A DNA stretch of 64,000 nucleotides from an uncultured Collinsella sp. (GCA_958408685.1 CATYLC010000012.1:1-64000); one strand, 5' to 3'. Shown: positions 45,146 to 54,160, counted from the stretch's first letter. Program-made: numbers and translations. The notes: generated by a model from the letters alone, not told the origin.

Positions 45146-45840
45146 TCGATCGTCTCGATAGGCACGGGATTTTGCTGGACCGTCTCGCTCTCCACGCGGC
45201 CGCTCTTAAAGCGGATCAGGCGATCGGCCATGGGCGCCAGCGCGGAGTTGTGGGTGATGATAATGACCGTGATGTCCTGCTTGCGGCAGGTGTCCTGTAG
45301 CAACTGCAAGATCTGCTTGCCGGTTTTGTAGTCGAGTGCACCCGTGGGCTCGTCGCACAAAAGCAGCTTGGGATTCTTGGCCAGTGCGCGGGCAATGGAC
45401 ACGCGCTGCTGCTCGCCGCCCGAAAGCTGTGCCGGAAAGTTGCCCAGGCGCTCGCCCAGGCCAACCTGACGAAGCGTCTGTTCGGCATCAAGCGAATCGG
45501 GGCAGATCTGAGCCGCGAGCTCAACGTTTTCGAGGGCCGTCAAGTTGGGGACCAGATTGTAGAACTGGAAGACGAAGCCGACGTCGGCGCGGCGGTATTC
45601 CACGAGCTGCGCCTCGTTGGCGGAGCTCACGTCGCGCCCGTCCACCGTCACGGTGCCGGAAGTCGCCGTATCCATGCCGCCCAGGATGTTGAGCGCCGTG
45701 GTCTTGCCGGCACCCGAAGCACCCAGAATGATGGCGAGCTCACCGCGCTCGACCGTAAAACTCGCGCCGTCGAGCGCGTGAATGCGGGCGTCGCCCTCGC
45801 CGTATGCCTTGATGACGTCTTTGAATTCGATATAAGCCAT
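45139..45840 (-). CDS. MacB/LolD-type ABC transporter ATP-binding protein
   Basis: 233 aa. Walker A GASGAGKTT, Q-loop FVFQFYNLVPNLT, signature LSGGEQQRVSIARAL, Walker B LLLCDEPTGALD and the switch His in IIITHNSAL are complete. The gene overlaps the permease start and forms one transport unit with it. Confidence 0.9.
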   Translation of the reverse strand: MAYIEFKDVIKAYGEGDARIHALDGASFTVERGELAIILGASGAGKTTALNILGGMDTATSGTVTVDGRDVSSANEAQLVEYRRADVGFVFQFYNLVPNLTALENVELAAQICPDSLDAEQTLRQVGLGERLGNFPAQLSGGEQQRVSIARALAKNPKLLLCDEPTGALDYKTGKQILQLLQDTCRKQDITVIIITHNSALAPMADRLIRFKSGRVESETVQQNPVPIETIEW

Positions 45841-45893
45841 CGATTAATTCCCATCTGGTCGGATAACTCCTTAGTATTACCCATTTCGCACCG

Positions 45894-45928
45894 ACCAAAA
45901 AGGGACAGGTTCATTTTGGCAGGTTTTA
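45894..45928 (-). repeat. mini-palindromic element, copy 4, carrying a stop codon
   Basis: Minus strand taaaacctgccaaaatgaac...ccctttttggt. The TAA that ends the histidine-kinase gene (45926-45928) is the start of the element. Confidence 0.8.
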
Positions 45929-47305
45929 GAGGCGGACGGTGAAGGTGATCTGGTTGCCGTGGCCGCAGACAGAAGCGCTCCCACCATGGGCTTCGGCGAT
46001 GGCACGCACCACGGATAGGCCCACGCCCGAGCCGCCCGTCTTGGAGCTGCGCGACACGTCCGCACGATAGAAGCGGTCGAACAATCGATCTAGGTCGCCT
46101 TCGGGCAGCTCGTCCACGGCGTTCGAAACGACAAGCTCGGCCGAGCCTTTGCCCGCACCGCGCGAAACAGCACGCAGGCTCAGCTCGATAACGCTGTCTT
46201 CGCTTGCGTAGCGTGTGGCGTTGTCCAGCAGTAGTTCAACAACCTGCGCCACTGCCGCGGCATCGGCATGGGCCCGCACACCGCTCGCGATCGACGTCGA
46301 CAGCCGCTTGCCGCGCGAAACCGCCACCGATTCAAACGGCGCCGCCGCCTTGTCCACCGCCTCCGAAAGATCAAACGATGTCATGGCAAAGCCCGCCGAG
46401 CCCTCGTCCATGCGAGCCAAAAATACCAGACGCTCCGTAAGTGCCGTCAGCCGCGCGACCTGCTCGTGAATGCTCTGCGTCCACTCACTCTCGCCGCTCT
46501 CAATTTCCTGTACCTCGTTAGCGGCATCAATCACGGCCAGCGGCGTCTTGATCTCGTGGCTCGCATCGGTAATAAAGCGCTTTTGCTTGCTGTAGCTCTC
46601 GACCATCGGTCGAATCACCGCGCCCGAGGCACCCGCCACAATTGCCAACACCGCCAGCCAGCCAATGCAGCTGATGGCCACGCTCGCGCTTAAAAACGAA
46701 TGGAAGCTTGTGAGCTCGCGTGAACAGTCGACGAATACATAGGTTGTCTCGTCGCCCTGAACCGTAACCGTATAGCGGTAGTTACCAGAAAAGCCCGAGG
46801 TCAAACCCTTGGAATACAGTCCTGCAGCGATGCGGGCGGCACGCTTGGCGCCCACCGCGGCAATGCGAGCCGTGTTGACATCGGTCACCTGCCCGCCGGC
46901 AATCGACACCGTAAAGTAGCGCGTGTCGAAGGGAGACTCCGCCGTCATGCCTTCAAAATGCCCATCGCGAACGGCTGCCCGGTTACCGGTAGCAACCTTG
47001 CCGGCAACCGCATCCTGACCGGGATCGGTCTTGGACTCATCCGTCCAATCGATGCCGTCCTTGCCCGCCAAGATATAGTCCAGACGAGCGTCGGCCATCT
47101 TGCAGACATGCGAGTAGTTGACGATATTGATGCCGGCGATGATAAGCGTAAGCACGGCGGTCACGGCACCCATGACAACCAGGATGAACTTACGACGCAG
47201 GCGACGTCCCATTGCACTGGCAGCATCGGCGCGCCCCGGATTACCTGAGTCCGCGCCCATGCCGAGTTTTGCCGTCGTGCGCTTCCACCACGCACTCGCG
47301 CTCAC
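45926..47305 (-). CDS. sensor histidine kinase
   Basis: 459 aa, GTG start immediately after the response-regulator stop codon. Two spans (about 38-63 and 205-230) flank an external sensor domain. The cytosolic part has the phospho-acceptor H in ITDASHEIKTPLAVI, an N-box LLLDNATRYAS, and G-boxes KTGGSGVGLSVV. It responds to an envelope signal and phosphorylates the regulator encoded just upstream. The final codon is followed at once by a mini-palindromic element that provides the stop. Confidence 0.9.
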   Translation of the reverse strand: MSASAWWKRTTAKLGMGADSGNPGRADAASAMGRRLRRKFILVVMGAVTAVLTLIIAGINIVNYSHVCKMADARLDYILAGKDGIDWTDESKTDPGQDAVAGKVATGNRAAVRDGHFEGMTAESPFDTRYFTVSIAGGQVTDVNTARIAAVGAKRAARIAAGLYSKGLTSGFSGNYRYTVTVQGDETTYVFVDCSRELTSFHSFLSASVAISCIGWLAVLAIVAGASGAVIRPMVESYSKQKRFITDASHEIKTPLAVIDAANEVQEIESGESEWTQSIHEQVARLTALTERLVFLARMDEGSAGFAMTSFDLSEAVDKAAAPFESVAVSRGKRLSTSIASGVRAHADAAAVAQVVELLLDNATRYASEDSVIELSLRAVSRGAGKGSAELVVSNAVDELPEGDLDRLFDRFYRADVSRSSKTGGSGVGLSVVRAIAEAHGGSASVCGHGNQITFTVRL

Positions 47306-47307
47306 GC

Positions 47308-47991
47308 CTATTCGCCCTCCTCAACAACCTCGAGCGAATAGCCCTGGTTGCGCGATGCACGAATCGCAACGTTGGCACCAAGCGCCGTCAGCTTTTTGCG
47401 CAGGTACGAGATGTAGACCCACACCACGTTGGCGCCTTCGGGCGCGTCCTCACCCCAAACCCCGAGCATCAGACGCTCGGTGGGCATGCGCGTGCCGGCG
47501 TTGCGCATAAAGAGCTCCATAAGCTGAAACTCACGATTGGCCAGGTGCTCCTCGCCCAAAGGCCCAACGAGCGTGCACGATGCCGTGTCGAGACGCACGT
47601 TGCCCACGCTGAGCGTCGTGGCGTCAATTGCCGTCGCGGCACGCGTCATGGCACGAATACGCGCAAGCAGCTCCTTGGCGTCAAACGGCTTGGTCAGGTA
47701 ATCGTTGGCACCGGCATCCAGGCCCTCGACCTTATCGGACACCTCGCTTTTTGCCGTGAGCATAATGATGGGCAGACGCTTACCGGCGGCGCGTGTGCGC
47801 TTGAGCACCTCAATGCCATCCATGCCGGGCATCATGATGTCCAGGATTGCGGCGTCGTAATCGTTGGTGAGTAGATACTCGAGCGCCGTCAGGCCGTCGA
47901 GCGCGGTGTCGACCTCGTAGTCGCTATGTTGGAGAATCGCGGTAAGAGCGCGGGAGAGGCCGGGTTCGTCCTCGGCAAGCATCAACTTCAT
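47308..47991 (-). CDS. OmpR-family response regulator
   Basis: 227 aa. Receiver domain MLAEDEPGLSR with the phospho-Asp in AILDIMMPGMDG and Lys in YLTKPFDAKELL; C-terminal winged helix (LANREFQLMELFMRNAG, VVWVYISYLRKKL). It heads a four-gene operon: regulator, kinase, ABC ATPase, permease. Direct repeats upstream are candidate binding sites. Confidence 0.92.
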   Translation of the reverse strand: MKLMLAEDEPGLSRALTAILQHSDYEVDTALDGLTALEYLLTNDYDAAILDIMMPGMDGIEVLKRTRAAGKRLPIIMLTAKSEVSDKVEGLDAGANDYLTKPFDAKELLARIRAMTRAATAIDATTLSVGNVRLDTASCTLVGPLGEEHLANREFQLMELFMRNAGTRMPTERLMLGVWGEDAPEGANVVWVYISYLRKKLTALGANVAIRASRNQGYSLEVVEEGE

Positions 47992-48057
47992 AGTTGCTCC
48001 TTTAGCGCATGGAAATACAAGCTTCGATACTGCCGATAATAGCGCACCAAAAGCTGC

Positions 48058-48127
48058 CTTAGCGCAGCCTTAGCCGCTCAACCTGCGCATTTTCAAATAC
48101 GCAGGATATGGCTTAGCCAAACTTAAG
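48058..48127. promoter_or_regulatory. candidate OmpR-type operator repeats
   Basis: CTTAGC at 48058 and 48069 (11-bp spacing) and CTTAGC/CTTAAG at 48112 and 48122 (10-bp spacing). Direct hexamer repeats with 10-11 bp spacing are typical for OmpR-family regulators. They lie 66-136 bp upstream of the regulator gene and before the divergent glycosyltransferase operon. Confidence 0.55.
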
Positions 48128-48241
48128 GCGCACATGCCGAGCGCTTGTCTGTGTGCCGGCCGCGGTAGAACAGCTTTGTCACGAGGACAGCCGTACCACC
48201 TCGCGACGGCATGTCGAGACCATGCCATCCCCTTTGATGCC

Positions 48242-48265
48242 GGGGCCGCACTTATAGGCGGCCCC
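48242..48265 (+). promoter_or_regulatory. leader hairpin before anchored-protein gene
   Basis: ggggccgc/gcggcccc perfect stem with an 8-base loop, ending 24 bp before the ATG at 48290. It would sit in the mRNA leader. There is no T-run. Confidence 0.5.
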
Positions 48266-48289
48266 GCACCCATCCGATTGGAGAACACT

Positions 48290-48886
48290 ATGGACAGTTT
48301 GTTCAACAGCAATACCGACGGCGTCACCGGCAGCGAGAGCGCCGAGCCCAATACGGCATCCCAACACGCAGCGAGCGATGTGCCCGCCACAGTCGTCAAT
48401 CCGCTCTATGCGGGAGAGTCTGCTGGAGAGCACGCCATGCCCGCCGACACGTCGGCGCCCGCTCCCGATACCCGCGCATATGTCGCCGAACCCGCCCCGC
48501 AGCAGGTGGCTCCGGCAAAGGAGCGCGATGGCAAGCAGTCCGGCCGCGCCACCAACCTGCTGCTGGTCGCAACGCTCGCAGCCGTTTGCGGCCTCGCTGG
48601 CGGGCTTGCAGGTGGTGCCATCATGAGCGCCGCGACCGGCGGATCGGCCCAGGCCGCGCAGGGTGGCATGCAGGGCGGCGGGGCACCGAACGCAGATGGC
48701 GCCACCGGCAACAGCAACGGCGCCTCGGATGGTAGCGCTCCGAGCGGGCAGGCGCCCACGGACACACCCGACGTGAGCGGTTCTGTCGATGGCTCGACCG
48801 ATGGCAGCTCAACCGACGCCCCGGACGATGCACCTGCGGACACGGGTGCCGACGCTGACGCCTCACAGACTTCCCTTTCCGCCTAG
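48290..48886 (+). CDS. single-span low-complexity acidic envelope protein
   Basis: 198 aa. An N-terminal cytosolic Ser/Ala/Pro-rich region (1-85), one span (TNLLLVATLAAVCGLAGGLAGGAIM), then a disordered Gly/Asn/Asp/Ser-rich external tail (GGSAQAAQGGMQGGG and repeats of DGSxDGSS). No enzymatic motif. RBS is TTGGAGAAC. The first gene of an apparent operon with two glycosyltransferases; the tail could be a glycosylation target or spacer, which is inference. Confidence 0.65.
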   Translation: MDSLFNSNTDGVTGSESAEPNTASQHAASDVPATVVNPLYAGESAGEHAMPADTSAPAPDTRAYVAEPAPQQVAPAKERDGKQSGRATNLLLVATLAAVCGLAGGLAGGAIMSAATGGSAQAAQGGMQGGGAPNADGATGNSNGASDGSAPSGQAPTDTPDVSGSVDGSTDGSSTDAPDDAPADTGADADASQTSLSA

Positions 48887-48910
48887 CTATCTGAACAGAG
48901 AGGCATCATT

Positions 48911-49855
48911 ATGACCAAGCCCGACATCATCGCGCAAAACGTCCGCACCGTACCCGCCACCACGCAAAATCACCCTACATCTGCAGCCGCTCAGCCACGA
49001 ACCGCAGCTTCAACGGCACAGGCCATCCAAAGCGAACCCTCCCCTTCTTCCATCCTCAACTGCGGCGAGCCGCGCGAAGTCGACTGCGACTTTGTCATCC
49101 CCGTCTTTAACGAGCAGGCCGAGCTCGGCTCCTCAATCATGCTGCTGATGGATCAGCTGCGCCAGATTTCGCTTCATGCCAAATCGTTTACCTGGCAGAT
49201 TGTGATTGCCGACAACGCCAGCAGCGACAAGACTTGGGAACTCGCCCGCTTCCTCGCCTGCAAGTTTCCCTTTACACTCCGCGCCATCCGCATTCCCCAA
49301 AAGGGTCGCGGACGCGCCCTCAAAATCGCATGGAGCACGTCCAAGGCCCGCGTGCGCGCCTATATGGATGTCGACCTTTCCACCGATATTCGGCAGATTC
49401 CCGAACTTGTCGGCCCCATTCTGGACGGACGCGCCGACGTTTGCTTTGGCTCACGCCTGCTGCCAGCGTCGCGGGTGGAACGCTGCGTCAAACGCGAGCT
49501 TATCTCGCGCTCGTATAACCGCATGCTGCAGAGCTATCTGAGTGTGCATTTTCACGATGCACAGTGCGGGTTTAAAGCCATATCCGCCGAAGCCGCAGAC
49601 ACACTGCTGCCGCTCATCCAGGACAACGAATGGTTCTTCGATACCGAGCTTCTGGTCTTGGCCGAACGCATGGGCATCGCATCGTGCGAGTTCGCCGTGC
49701 GCTGGAAGGAAGACCCCGGCACCACGGTGCACATCGTCGACACGGTGCGCAAGGACCTTGCCGGAATGAAGCGACTCAAAGCGAGCGAGGGGCAGACAGG
49801 CGCTACGCCGACAAGCGCGTATCGTTATCCCCTCAAGCAGGCGGCGGATGCCTGA
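48911..49855 (+). CDS. family 2 (DPM1-type) glycosyltransferase
   Basis: 314 aa. After a roughly 55-residue low-complexity N-terminus: CDFVIPVFNEQAELGSSIMLL (nucleotide-sugar site), ADNASSDKTWEL, the DVDLSTD motif (metal-binding DxD type) and FGSRLLPAS, plus the C-terminal QCGFKAIS. Such enzymes move a sugar from a nucleotide donor to polyprenyl phosphate on the cytosolic face. The stop overlaps the next gene's start (TGATG), so the lipid-linked sugar it makes is probably the donor for that membrane glycosyltransferase. Confidence 0.85.
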   Translation: MTKPDIIAQNVRTVPATTQNHPTSAAAQPRTAASTAQAIQSEPSPSSILNCGEPREVDCDFVIPVFNEQAELGSSIMLLMDQLRQISLHAKSFTWQIVIADNASSDKTWELARFLACKFPFTLRAIRIPQKGRGRALKIAWSTSKARVRAYMDVDLSTDIRQIPELVGPILDGRADVCFGSRLLPASRVERCVKRELISRSYNRMLQSYLSVHFHDAQCGFKAISAEAADTLLPLIQDNEWFFDTELLVLAERMGIASCEFAVRWKEDPGTTVHIVDTVRKDLAGMKRLKASEGQTGATPTSAYRYPLKQAADA

Positions 49856-51945
49856 TGAGCTTTGATACCCTTCGCCGATCAGCACATGTCTCGCAGGGGG
49901 CGCGCTCTCTTCGCCGCGAGCTGTGCGCGTCCTCGGCTCCATCGCTCGCCCCCGCCCGTGACCCGATCGACTGGATCGCCGTTGCACTGCTCATGCTTGC
50001 AGCCACATTCGTCTTCTTTTGGAACCTGACCGCCTCGGGCTACGCCAACGAGTTTTACAGCGCCGCGATGCAGGCGGGCTCCAAGAACTGGGAGGCTTTC
50101 CTGTGGGGCAGCTTGGATGCCGGCAACGCTATCACCGTCGATAAACCACCCGCATCCATCTGGCTCATGGCGCTTTCGGTGCGTCTGCTGGGTCTGAGCT
50201 CGTTTGCGATCCTGCTCCCCCAGGCGCTCATGGGCGTTACGTGCACGTATTTGCTGTACGCCACCGTGCGCCGCGTTTGGGGCAACGCCGCCGGCATCGT
50301 GGCGGGCATCGTGTTTATCACCGCGCCTGTCGCGGCCCTCATGTTCCGCTTTAACAACCCCGATGCCCTGCTCATCTTGCTTATGCTGAGCGCCGCCGCC
50401 TGCGTACTGCGCGGACTCGAGCTGCCAGCGGACCGTCACGACAATCGCATGCGCACCCGCTGGTATGCCGCGGCCGGCCTGCTAATCGGTCTGGGCTTTT
50501 TGACTAAGCAGTTCCAGGTGCTTTTGGTACTCCCCGGTTTTGGCTTGGCCATGTTGTTGCTTTCGCCCACGACTTGGCCGCGCCGTCTGCTCGACGCTGT
50601 CGTGGCACTCGGTGCCATGGTTGTCGGCGCCGGCTGGTGGGTAGCGCTCACCGTGCTGGTGCCGAGCGGCTCGCGCCCCTACTTTGGCGGCTCACAAACC
50701 GACTCGTTTATCGAACTTACCTTTAGCTACAACGGCCTGGGGCGCCTGACCGGCAACGAAACCGGTTCGGTCATCCCCGGAGCGTCCGAGGCGCTCAACG
50801 GCGCCAGCCAAGGCGGCATGTGGGGCGAAACTGGCCTGTTCCGTCTGTGGACAAGCGACTTTGGCGACCAGATCACCTGGCTCGCCCCCATCGCCTTCGC
50901 CGCCATTATTCTCGGCCTTATCGCCGCCACGCCCGCCAAAAAGGGACAGGTTTATTTTGGTAGGTTTTATCTGGGAAAACGCGGGCGCGAAGTCGACCCG
51001 GACACCGTCACGCGCATTCGCCGCGCGCAGATTGTCATCTTTGGCACCTGGCTTGTCGTGACCTGGCTCGTCTTTAGCTTTATGGCCGGCATCTTCCACG
51101 CCTACTACACCGTGGCGCTCTCCCCCGCCATCGCGGTACTGGTCGCCACATGCGGCGCCAGCCTGCTTGAGCTTCGTAATCGTTCCTGGATGCCGAACAT
51201 CGCGGGGCTTCTGATTGCCATGACGAGCGCCTGGGATATGGCGCTGATATTACGCTCCGGCAGCTTTGTCTGGCTGGGCGTCTGCATCGGCGTGATTGGC
51301 GTGGTGGCAGGACTTACACTCTGCATCATCGGCTTTTGGATGCAGGATCGCTTGCCTACGACATGGCCTTTGACTCTGAAACACGGCGCCCGCGGCGTTG
51401 CGGCGATCGGCATCGTTGCCCTCTTAGCTGGGCCGATTGTTTGGACCGCTTGCACGATTTCGACCGGGCACACCGGCTCGATCGTCACGGGAGGACCGAG
51501 CGGCAGCATGGGCGGTGGCCCTGGCGGTGGCGGCCCCGGCAGCAACGGGGCTACGCCTGACGGCGGGTCCGGCCTGCTCAGCGGAACGTCCGCCAACGAC
51601 AGCCTGATCGGGCTGCTCACGCAAAATGCCAGTGGTTACCGCTGGGCGGCGGCGACCACTGGCTCGCAAAACGCCGCAAGCTACCAGCTGGCAAGCGAGC
51701 TTCCCGTCATGGCCATCGGCGGCTTCAACGGATCGGACCCCGCGCCCACGCTCGATGAGTTCAAGGCCTACGTTGCACAAGGCCTCATCCGCTACTACAT
51801 CGCAAGCGGCGGCATGGGTGGAGGCATGAGCGGCACGCAGATGGGCGGCTCGGACGCTGCAAGCGAGATCGCCGAATGGGTCGCTCAAAACTACACGGCC
51901 CAGACCGTCGGCAACACAACCGTCTACGACCTGCAAGAGCAATAG
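49855..51945 (+). CDS. PMT/ArnT-type membrane glycosyltransferase
   Basis: 696 aa with about a dozen spans. The GT39-like features: SGYANEFYSAAMQAGSKNWEAFLWGSLD and DKPPASIW in the first external loop, and RFNNPDALLILLM. It likely transfers a sugar from a polyprenyl-phosphate carrier to an exported acceptor. Near residues 361-376 the translation includes AKKGQVYFGRFYLGK, encoded by a mini-palindromic element inserted in-frame in a cytosolic loop. The external C-terminal region is Gly-rich (GGPSGSMGGGPGGGGPG). The start ATG overlaps the preceding stop codon. Confidence 0.82.
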   Translation: MSFDTLRRSAHVSQGARSLRRELCASSAPSLAPARDPIDWIAVALLMLAATFVFFWNLTASGYANEFYSAAMQAGSKNWEAFLWGSLDAGNAITVDKPPASIWLMALSVRLLGLSSFAILLPQALMGVTCTYLLYATVRRVWGNAAGIVAGIVFITAPVAALMFRFNNPDALLILLMLSAAACVLRGLELPADRHDNRMRTRWYAAAGLLIGLGFLTKQFQVLLVLPGFGLAMLLLSPTTWPRRLLDAVVALGAMVVGAGWWVALTVLVPSGSRPYFGGSQTDSFIELTFSYNGLGRLTGNETGSVIPGASEALNGASQGGMWGETGLFRLWTSDFGDQITWLAPIAFAAIILGLIAATPAKKGQVYFGRFYLGKRGREVDPDTVTRIRRAQIVIFGTWLVVTWLVFSFMAGIFHAYYTVALSPAIAVLVATCGASLLELRNRSWMPNIAGLLIAMTSAWDMALILRSGSFVWLGVCIGVIGVVAGLTLCIIGFWMQDRLPTTWPLTLKHGARGVAAIGIVALLAGPIVWTACTISTGHTGSIVTGGPSGSMGGGPGGGGPGSNGATPDGGSGLLSGTSANDSLIGLLTQNASGYRWAAATTGSQNAASYQLASELPVMAIGGFNGSDPAPTLDEFKAYVAQGLIRYYIASGGMGGGMSGTQMGGSDAASEIAEWVAQNYTAQTVGNTTVYDLQEQ
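50936..50975 (-). repeat. mini-palindromic element, copy 5, inside a coding sequence
   Basis: Minus strand ccagataaaacctaccaaaa...ccctttttgg, nearly identical to the intergenic copies, translated in-frame as part of the PMT-type gene. Confidence 0.85.
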
Positions 51946-51968
51946 GGGTTTCCTGCCGTTAAACGAAA

Positions 51969-52012
51969 GGCGCCGCGAAAGGACAGCGACTCGTCCTTTC
52001 GCGGTGCCTTCG
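51969..52012. terminator. bidirectional terminator
   Basis: Stem ggcgccgcgaaaggac/gtcctttcgcggtgcc between two convergent genes. Confidence 0.75.
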
Positions 52013-52032
52013 CCATGCAAAGTGTTCGGGCA

Positions 52033-52611
52033 CTACTCCTCGTACGCGCCCTCAAGCCGAAGCAGCCACTCCTTGCGGTCGAGCCCACCGGCATATCCGT
52101 TGAGCGAACCGTCTGCCGCGACCACGCGATGGCACGGCACAATAATCGAAATGGGATTGCGTGCAACCGCGGCCCCCACGGCACGGGGAGACACAACGGG
52201 TGCCTCGTTTCCCGGTACACGATGTCGAGCCGCAACACGCTGGGCGATCTCACCATACGTAGCGACCTCGCCACGCGGGATTGAAAGCAGCTCAAACCAA
52301 ACCTCGCGCTGAAACGCCGTACCAATCATATGCAACGGCGGCGTAAACCGAGGCTCCTGCCCCGCAAAATAAGCATTCAGCCAAGCCCAAGAACGCTCAA
52401 GCACCGAAGATGCCGCACCATTTGCGGGACTTACCGACGACATGCCACCGGTACCGGAAACCGCGTCGGCGCCTTCAACATGTTCGGGATCTTCTTTGAG
52501 AAGCGTGGAGCCAAAGTGCTCCTGCCCCTCAAACCAAAGCCCCGTCAAACCGCGGCCATCAGCGGCAAGCAAGATTTCGCCCAAAGGCGAAGCAAACGTC
52601 GTCGTGACCAC
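52033..52611 (-). CDS. ogt: methylated-DNA-protein-cysteine methyltransferase
   Basis: 192 aa, GTG start after AAGGAG. The acceptor Cys is in IIVPCHRVVAADG; the helix-turn-helix region is IPRGEVATYGEIAQRVAA; RAVGAAVARNP is conserved too. It repairs O6-alkylguanine by irreversible transfer of the alkyl group to its Cys. A 25-residue insertion before the DNA-binding part (roughly 45-70, Ser/Gly/Ala-rich) is longer than usual. Confidence 0.9.
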   Translation of the reverse strand: MVTTTFASPLGEILLAADGRGLTGLWFEGQEHFGSTLLKEDPEHVEGADAVSGTGGMSSVSPANGAASSVLERSWAWLNAYFAGQEPRFTPPLHMIGTAFQREVWFELLSIPRGEVATYGEIAQRVAARHRVPGNEAPVVSPRAVGAAVARNPISIIVPCHRVVAADGSLNGYAGGLDRKEWLLRLEGAYEE

Positions 52612-52796
52612 CAGCGGCTCCTTTCAAAACTCCGCACCATAATACCGCGAATTGTGTAGACAACTTCAATCGACCCCAAAGTTACCCAAGGCAGCAGGCG
52701 CACAGCGCCGAGGCCGCCACCGGGACCAGGGCCCGCAACAGCCGCGCGCCCCCACATCAGGCCAGCGGCCCCAACCAACAACGGCCCCATCGCAGA

Positions 52797-52976
52797 CTGC
52801 TCGCAGCCGAGTCACCGCAGGCGGGGGCCGGGCTTAGCTTTCAGAACACTCCGCAGACCAGTGTGGCGCCTTGTCCGCGGCTCCGAAGGAGCAGGACAAG
52901 GCGCCACACATGGTCGAGGACGTTCTGAAAACTAAGCCCGGCCCCCGCCGGACAGGTCACACTACTCGCAGAGCAG
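52797..52976 (-). repeat. nested gene-end hairpin at asd (core family, copy B)
   Basis: Inner arms 52820-52847 and 52922-52949: 28 bp with one mismatch. In asd sense the core starts gtcctcgaccatg and ends ctgcggagt, with an inner GC stem (tgtggcgccttgtcc/ggacaaggcgccaca) and a small ctcct/tcgga hairpin at the tip. The outer arms (ctgctcgcag 52797-52806 and its partial match at 52965-52976, just inside the asd coding end) are only partly paired. Confidence 0.85.
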
Positions 52977-53987
52977 CTTAGCGATCTGGACGGCGTTGGT
53001 TGCCGCGCCCTTACGGATTTGGTCGCCGCAGCACCAGAAGGTGATGCCACGCGCGGCCTCGGGGTTCGAGATGTCGCGGCGTACGCGACCGACCCAAATC
53101 AGGTCCTGGTCGGAGGTGTCCATCGGCATGGGGAAGCGGTCGTGCGCATCCTCGGCGCCCATGTCGTCAACGAGCTTCACGCCCGGAGCGGCAGCCAGCG
53201 CAGCGCGGGCCTCTTCCACCGTGATGTCGCGCTCAAACTCGAGCGTAATGCTCTCGGAGTGCGAACGCAGCACCGGCACGCGCACACAGGTGCAGTTCAC
53301 GCGCAGCTCGGGCAGGTGCATGATCTTGCGGCCCTCGTTTTGCAACTTCATCTCCTCGGAGGTAAAGCCCTCCTCCTTGACGCCGCCAATCTGCGGAATC
53401 AGGTTGCTCGCCAGCTGGGCGGCAAAGGCGCGCGGCTCGGGAATCTCCTCGTCACGGCCCAGAGCGGCCAGCTGAGCCTCGAGCTCGGCCATACCGGGCG
53501 CGCCAGCGCCCGAAGCTGCCTGATACGTGGACACGATCATACGCTTCACGCCGGCAAGCTGGTGCAGCGGCCAGGTGGGAACCAGGCCGATGATAGTCGC
53601 GCAGTTGGGGTTGGCAATCAGGCCGTGGTGCCACTCAATGTCATCGGCATTGATCTCGGGCACGACCAGCGGCACCTCGGGATCCATGCGGAAGGCGTGG
53701 CTGTTATCGACTACGACGGCGCCGCGCTTGACGGCCTCAGGCAGCAGCTCCTTGGCGATATCGTCGCCGGCGGCGCCGAGTACGATGTCGCAGCCCTCAA
53801 AGGCCTCGGGGCAAGCCTCCTCAATCACAACCTGCTCGCCGCGGAACTCAACGGTCTTGCCTGCAGAGCGCGCGCTCGCTAGCAGCTTGAGCTTACCGAC
53901 CGGAAACTCCTGCTCGTTGAGGCACTCGAGCATCTGGGTGCCCACGGCTCCCGTGGCGCCCAAAATAGCAACCGTGTACTGTTTCAT
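52962..53987 (-). CDS. asd: aspartate-semialdehyde dehydrogenase
   Basis: 341 aa. Reduces aspartyl phosphate to aspartate semialdehyde, the branch to lysine, methionine and threonine. N-terminal NADP motif AILGATGAVGTQML, the catalytic Cys129 in NPNCATIIG, the His region RVPVLRSHSESI. The start follows AGGGGGAA; the open frame to 54074 is not supported. It lies 174 bp downstream of lysC on the same strand, with a terminator between, so both may have their own promoter. Its 3' end is followed by a large hairpin. Confidence 0.92.
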   Translation of the reverse strand: MKQYTVAILGATGAVGTQMLECLNEQEFPVGKLKLLASARSAGKTVEFRGEQVVIEEACPEAFEGCDIVLGAAGDDIAKELLPEAVKRGAVVVDNSHAFRMDPEVPLVVPEINADDIEWHHGLIANPNCATIIGLVPTWPLHQLAGVKRMIVSTYQAASGAGAPGMAELEAQLAALGRDEEIPEPRAFAAQLASNLIPQIGGVKEEGFTSEEMKLQNEGRKIMHLPELRVNCTCVRVPVLRSHSESITLEFERDITVEEARAALAAAPGVKLVDDMGAEDAHDRFPMPMDTSDQDLIWVGRVRRDISNPEAARGITFWCCGDQIRKGAATNAVQIAKLLCE

Positions 53988-54054
53988 GCTTCCCCCTTTA
54001 AAGGTTGTGGCTATCGCCCGCACGCCAAGCAGGCCGAATATTGTTGCCAGTGTA

Positions 54055-54088
54055 TACAAGAACGGGGCGGACACGAAACCCGCCCCGT
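54055..54088 (-). terminator. terminator of lysC
   Basis: acggggcgg/ccgccccgt stem in the lysC-asd gap, followed on the minus strand by ttcttgtat. Confidence 0.65.
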
Positions 54089-54160
54089 CGAAACGAAACC
54101 GAAACGAAACGCCCCGCCTTAGTTTTTTGAGACATGACCCAAAAATCTACCGAGCAGTCG

